A DNA stretch of 7,261 nt, from NCBI GenBank assembly GCA_017396725.1, contig JAFQLA010000003.1, forward strand, positions 1 through 7,261, given 5' to 3'. The position numbers were made by a program, and so were the translations under genes. Numbering within the stretch: position 1 is the first letter of the stretch; each line of letters starts with the position of its first letter. A model generated the notes under the pieces. The model ran no database searches. It was not told the origin of the DNA and worked only from the letters and a program-made list of their open reading frames with translations. Of this stretch, positions 4,462-7,261 are shown piece after piece. Origin of the DNA: Oscillospiraceae bacterium. Its GTDB lineage: Bacteria; Bacillota_A; Clostridia; Oscillospirales; Oscillospiraceae.

Positions 4462-6707
4462 ATAATCGCCCTGATATTCTCGGTAAAGTTACAGGCAAGG
4501 CAGTCTATGTAAATGATATCTCCTTGCCGGGTATGGTCTACGCCAAGATGGTGAGAAGTCCCATCAGCAGCGGCCGTATTATCAGTATCGATACCTCCGG
4601 GGCAGAGAAAATGCCGGGCGTGCTGCGCATTTTCACCGCAAAGGATATCCCCGGTATTCCCAATCAGCCCTGTGACCGTCCTGTGCTTTGCGGGGACCGT
4701 GTGCGTTATATTGGTGACTCCGTTGCCATGGTGGCGGCAGAGTCTCTTGCGCAGGCAGAGGAAGCGGCAAAGGCTGTGAAAGTGGAATACGAAGAACTGC
4801 CTGCTATTTTTGATCCCCATCATTCTCTGGATGAGGGCGCCCCCGAGATCCATCCCGGCGGCAACACCATCTGCCGCTGGAAGACGCAGCGTGGCGATGT
4901 GGAAAAAGCATTTGCCGAGGCAGCGCACATTGTGGAGCGCTCCTACAGCGTGCCCCGTGTGCAGCATGCCTGCATTGAAACCGAAGTAGCGGTTGCCAAT
5001 TATGACACGCTGACAGGGGAGATGCTGGTGTACTGCCCCGTCAACAGTCCCTTTGTGATCCGCGGCATGGTAGCCGATACCCTTGGGTTTTCCGCCAACC
5101 GCGTGCGCGTGATCCTTGGAGCCATCGGTGCTTCCTTTGGCGGCAAAAACTACGATATCGCCATGGCCGGCAGCCGCGCGGCGCTGGTGAGCTATTATCT
5201 CAAGCGCCCCTGCAAAGTGGTGCTCAGCCGTGAGGAATCGGTGATGGAGGGCACCAAGCGCCATCCCATTTTTGCCGATTACAAGGTAGGTATGGATGCC
5301 GAAGGTCACATCACGGCTATGAAGATCCGCCTTCTGCTGGATGGCGGCACTTACAAGAGCAAATCCTTCCCGGTAACCACCCGCATGGCCATTGAGGCAA
5401 CGGGCCCTTACTGCGTGCCCAATGTGGACACGGTTTCTTTGAATGTATACACCAATAATGTCTATTCCGACGCGCTGCGCGGTTTCGGTTCTCCTCAGGT
5501 GGATTTCTGTTCGGAGTCTTTGATGGATGAACTGGCAGAGGTTGTGAATATGGATCCTGTTGCGTTCCGTGAGCTGAACATGCTGCGGGAAGGCTCTGAG
5601 TCCGCTACGGGGCAGGTCATGACCAATGTGACACTGGATAAATGTCTGGATGCTTTGAAGGAGCGGGTGGATATTCCCCGTCTGAGAGAAGAATTTGCTT
5701 CTTACAACGCGACCCACCGCTACACGAAAAAAGGCCTTGGCGTAGGCTTTTTGTACCGCGGCGAATCCTTTGGCGCCGCAGGACAGGGCATTGATACAGC
5801 CAGCGCCATGGTTTCCCTGCAGCCTGATGGCAGTGCCACGGTAAACTGCAGTATTTCCGAAGTGGGGCAGGGCGGCCGCACCATGATTCTTAATGTGGTG
5901 CATGAGGTGCTGGGTATTCCCCGGGAAAAGATCCATGCCAGCAGTGTGGATACCGGCTATATGCTGGATGCCGGTCCTACAGTAGCTACCCGCGGCACGG
6001 TATTTTCCGGCGGCGCGGTCTGCCGCGCGGCAGAGCAGCTGCGTCATAAGCTGACTTGCTATGCCGAAAAGCGGCTCCATACCACGGATGTGATCTTTGC
6101 CGACGGTATGATCACGGATCGAGCCAATTCGGAAAATACAGTGGAGCTTCTCACTGTGATGCGGGATGTTTTTGCCAACAGCGACCATTTGGGTGAAATC
6201 GGTTATTTTGCCGCGCCTTCTCTTAAGTATGACCGTGCTACCGGCGTGGGCGACGCTTATTGGTCCTTTGTCTACGGCGCGGCAGCCGCGCAGGTAACGG
6301 TGAATCTCCGCACCGGCGCCGTTTCCGTGGATCAGTACTGCGCGGTGCACGATGTGGGCCATGCCTTTGATATGGAAGAGGTGAAAGGCCAGATCCGCGG
6401 CGGCGTTGCCATGGGTATCGGTTATGCGCTGAGCGAAGAGATGGATATGAAGGATGGCAGGATCCGCAACCTGAATCTGGAAAACTATATTCTCCCCACA
6501 GCGCTGGATGTGCCTGATATCGATGCGGTGGGTCTGGAATATCCCAGCGAGATCGGCCCGCTGGGTGCCAAGGGCCTCGGCGAGCCTGCCACCTGCAATG
6601 TGGCGCCTGCGGTGATCAATGCCATTGCCGATGCCTGCGGAAGACGCGTGCGCGATCTTCCTGCGGATCTGGAACGGGTACTTTTAGGTCACTCCATGAA
6701 AAAATAA
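4458..6707 (+). CDS. XDH-family molybdopterin-binding (large) subunit, operon B, complete
   Basis: This is a complete 749-residue Mo subunit (E. coli XdhA is about 752). The N-terminal a/b-hammerhead domain (about 1-115) has KVTGKAVYVND and the RSPISSG motif. The Mo-pterin domain follows. Visible active-site motifs are VQHACIE at 168-174, SFGGK at 226-230, KRHP with Arg268 at the position of bovine Arg880, ALRGFGSPQ with Arg341 and Phe343 (bovine Arg912 and Phe914), SEVGQGG at 467-473, TRGT at 511-514, and GLGEP with catalytic Glu709. Residue 231, just after FGGK, is Asn; bovine XDH has Glu802 there and E. coli XdhA has Gln, so substrate preference may differ. Phe343 and Arg268 still suit an aromatic heterocycle such as a purine. 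AAGGGAGGG ends six bases before the ATG. The gene ends the operon at a bidirectional terminator. Confidence 0.95.
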   Translation: MNNRPDILGKVTGKAVYVNDISLPGMVYAKMVRSPISSGRIISIDTSGAEKMPGVLRIFTAKDIPGIPNQPCDRPVLCGDRVRYIGDSVAMVAAESLAQAEEAAKAVKVEYEELPAIFDPHHSLDEGAPEIHPGGNTICRWKTQRGDVEKAFAEAAHIVERSYSVPRVQHACIETEVAVANYDTLTGEMLVYCPVNSPFVIRGMVADTLGFSANRVRVILGAIGASFGGKNYDIAMAGSRAALVSYYLKRPCKVVLSREESVMEGTKRHPIFADYKVGMDAEGHITAMKIRLLLDGGTYKSKSFPVTTRMAIEATGPYCVPNVDTVSLNVYTNNVYSDALRGFGSPQVDFCSESLMDELAEVVNMDPVAFRELNMLREGSESATGQVMTNVTLDKCLDALKERVDIPRLREEFASYNATHRYTKKGLGVGFLYRGESFGAAGQGIDTASAMVSLQPDGSATVNCSISEVGQGGRTMILNVVHEVLGIPREKIHASSVDTGYMLDAGPTVATRGTVFSGGAVCRAAEQLRHKLTCYAEKRLHTTDVIFADGMITDRANSENTVELLTVMRDVFANSDHLGEIGYFAAPSLKYDRATGVGDAYWSFVYGAAAAQVTVNLRTGAVSVDQYCAVHDVGHAFDMEEVKGQIRGGVAMGIGYALSEEMDMKDGRIRNLNLENYILPTALDVPDIDAVGLEYPSEIGPLGAKGLGEPATCNVAPAVINAIADACGRRVRDLPADLERVLLGHSMKK

Positions 6708-6708
6708 G

Positions 6709-6746
6709 AAAAAGCGTGTAAAGCAAAATTGCTTTGCACGCTTTTT
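6709..6746. terminator. Bidirectional intrinsic terminator between convergent genes
   Basis: GCGTGTAAAGC (6714-6724) pairs with GCTTTGCACGC (6731-6741) over 11 bp with one G-U, around the loop AAAATT. Five flanking A (6709-6713) and five T (6742-6746) lengthen the stem and supply a U-tract on either strand. It lies immediately after the operon B Mo gene (+ strand) and four bases from the stop of the - strand gene, so it should end both transcripts. Confidence 0.93.
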
Positions 6747-6749
6747 CTT

Positions 6750-6974
6750 TCATACAGCTCCGTCTGTCGCGCGGTGCTCGGTACCCCGTTCGCGGAAGAG
6801 ATGGGTAATGCACCAGGCGCCGGCAAGACCCACCAGCGCGTAGACCACGCGGCTGAGAGTGGACATCTGCCCGCCGCACAAAAAGGCGACACAGTCAAAG
6901 CCGAAAAGACCGATGCTGCCCCAGTTCAGCGCGCCGACGATGGAGAGAATGAGCGCGAGTCGATCAAGAAGCAT
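6750..6974 (-). CDS. DUF378 family small membrane protein
   Basis: This 74-residue protein has two predicted membrane helices, at about residues 4-30 and 40-60. Between and within them is the motif GALNWGSIGLFGFD, which I recognise as typical of the DUF378 (YuzA-like) family. The C-terminal tail is short and polar (RERGTEHR). The function of the family is not known to me, and nothing here ties it to the molybdenum enzymes. The start is supported by GGAGGT (complement of 6981-6986), six bases upstream of the ATG at 6974-6972. It is transcribed toward operon B, shares the terminator with it, and is divergent from the phosphoglycerate-mutase-like gene. No convincing promoter was seen; the best -10 guess is TAAAAT on the complement of 7011-7016, without a good -35. 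Confidence 0.85.
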   Translation of the reverse strand: MLLDRLALILSIVGALNWGSIGLFGFDCVAFLCGGQMSTLSRVVYALVGLAGAWCITHLFRERGTEHRATDGAV

Positions 6975-7030
6975 AGATTGACCTCCGTTTATTTTCTAGA
7001 GTACGGGGATATTTTAGCCGTGAAATCGGT

Positions 7031-7081
7031 TTTCTATTCAGAAATAGAAAGAAAAAGGGGTGTGAATAAAATTCATATGAA
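7031..7081. promoter_or_regulatory. Cluster of dyads in the divergent spacer (possible operators)
   Basis: Three inverted repeats lie close together. TTTCTATT (7031-7038) and AATAGAAA (7043-7050) form a perfect 8-bp dyad with a four-base spacer. TGAAT (7063-7067) and ATTCA (7071-7075) form a 5-bp dyad. TTCATATGAA (7072-7081) is a perfect palindrome overlapping the second dyad. They sit between the - strand DUF378 gene and the + strand promoter at 7121-7149, where a regulator could act. The region is AT-rich, so chance dyads are not excluded. Confidence 0.3.
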
Positions 7082-7120
7082 AAGTTAGGAAGTAAAAGCA
7101 TGAAAATTTCGCTTTTTTCA

Positions 7121-7149
7121 TTGAAAAAAAGGAAATTACTCTGTATAAT
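7121..7149 (+). promoter_or_regulatory. Predicted sigma-A promoter of the phosphoglycerate-mutase-like gene
   Basis: TTGAAA (7121-7126) and a consensus TATAAT (7144-7149) are separated by 17 bases. The expected start of transcription is near 7156, giving a leader of about 33 bases that includes AAGGAG at 7178-7183, five bases before the ATG at 7189. Confidence 0.85.
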
Positions 7150-7188
7150 AAACTCGAAGTTTCATGTGCATACACGCAAGGAGAAACC

Positions 7189-7261
7189 ATGAAGTCTATT
7201 TTGTTTATCGGTGACGGTATGGCGGACAACCCTGTACCTGAACTTGGAAATATCACGCCTC
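7189..7261 (+). CDS. 2,3-bisphosphoglycerate-independent phosphoglycerate mutase family protein (ApgM-like), 3'-truncated by window edge
   Basis: Only the first 24 codons are inside the window, starting MKSILFIGDGMADNPVPELG. The IGDGMAD motif near the N-terminus followed by PxxELGxxTP is characteristic of the ApgM-type cofactor-independent phosphoglycerate mutase family. These are alkaline-phosphatase-fold metalloenzymes in which the Asp of GDGMAD binds a metal ion. The likely reaction is interconversion of 3- and 2-phosphoglycerate in glycolysis. A bacterial branch of this family has also been annotated as a proposed homoserine kinase, and the fragment cannot separate the two. The start is supported by AAGGAG at 7178-7183 and by a strong promoter upstream. 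The gene has its own promoter and is unrelated in function to the operons upstream. Confidence 0.8.
   Translation, partial: MKSILFIGDGMADNPVPELGNITP

Noticed and set aside
4431..6362. A 643-residue open frame on the - strand opposite the operon B Mo gene
   Set aside because: It is the antisense shadow of a complete, motif-bearing Mo subunit. Its composition is His- and Ala-rich with no recognisable domain, and the start has no credible ribosome site.
7094..7118. Terminator-like sequence AAAAGC ... GCTTTTTT just before the last promoter
   Set aside because: The stem is short, needs an internal bulge, is almost all A-T near the loop, and no + strand gene ends upstream that would need it.
7100..7192. 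A 30-codon + strand ORF (starting MKISLFSLKK) overlapping the phosphoglycerate-mutase-like start by ATGA
   Set aside because: The -35 and -10 boxes of the strong promoter lie inside it, so the main transcript would lack its start. Composition is what random AT-rich sequence would give. No homology is recognisable.

Overview
The window holds two adjacent three-subunit molybdenum hydroxylase operons of the xanthine dehydrogenase (XDH) family, both on the + strand. They are followed by a small convergent membrane-protein gene and the first codons of a phosphoglycerate-mutase-like gene. GGAGG-type ribosome binding sites, sigma-A-like promoters and U-tract hairpin terminators point to a Bacillota anaerobe. 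Base composition is moderately GC-rich in genes and AT-rich between them. The gene families would fit Clostridia or Negativicutes from a gut or rumen habitat, but the sequence alone does not fix genus or habitat.

Operon A (bases 1-2900) has the order Mo subunit (5' end cut off by the window), FAD subunit, [2Fe-2S] subunit. It ends in a clear intrinsic terminator. Its codon use is strongly biased (lysine appears to be AAG throughout), as expected for an abundant protein.

Operon B (about 2925-6746) has a different order: FAD, [2Fe-2S], Mo. It is complete, and its subunit lengths (289, 160 and 749 residues) are close to those of E. coli XdhB, XdhC and XdhA. It has its own promoter at 2925-2953. 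A second strong terminator-like hairpin (3032-3069) lies between that promoter and the first start codon, so the operon looks attenuated at its leader. I could not match the leader to a known riboswitch class. Codon use in operon B is mixed, unlike operon A.

In each operon the three products should form one enzyme. Substrate is oxidised at the Mo-pterin centre, electrons pass through two [2Fe-2S] clusters to FAD, and then to NAD+ or another acceptor. Both Mo subunits keep the catalytic glutamate in a GEP motif and the active-site arginine of the RG[FY]xxPQ motif. Purines are the default guess for the substrate, but this cannot be proven here. Operon B has Asn where bovine XDH has its substrate-binding Glu802. 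The two operons look like ancient duplicates kept under separate control.

Downstream, a bidirectional terminator (6709-6746) separates operon B from a DUF378 membrane-protein gene on the - strand. A 214-base AT-rich divergent spacer with several dyads and one good promoter then leads into a gene of the 2,3-bisphosphoglycerate-independent phosphoglycerate mutase (ApgM-like) family, which runs off the window.
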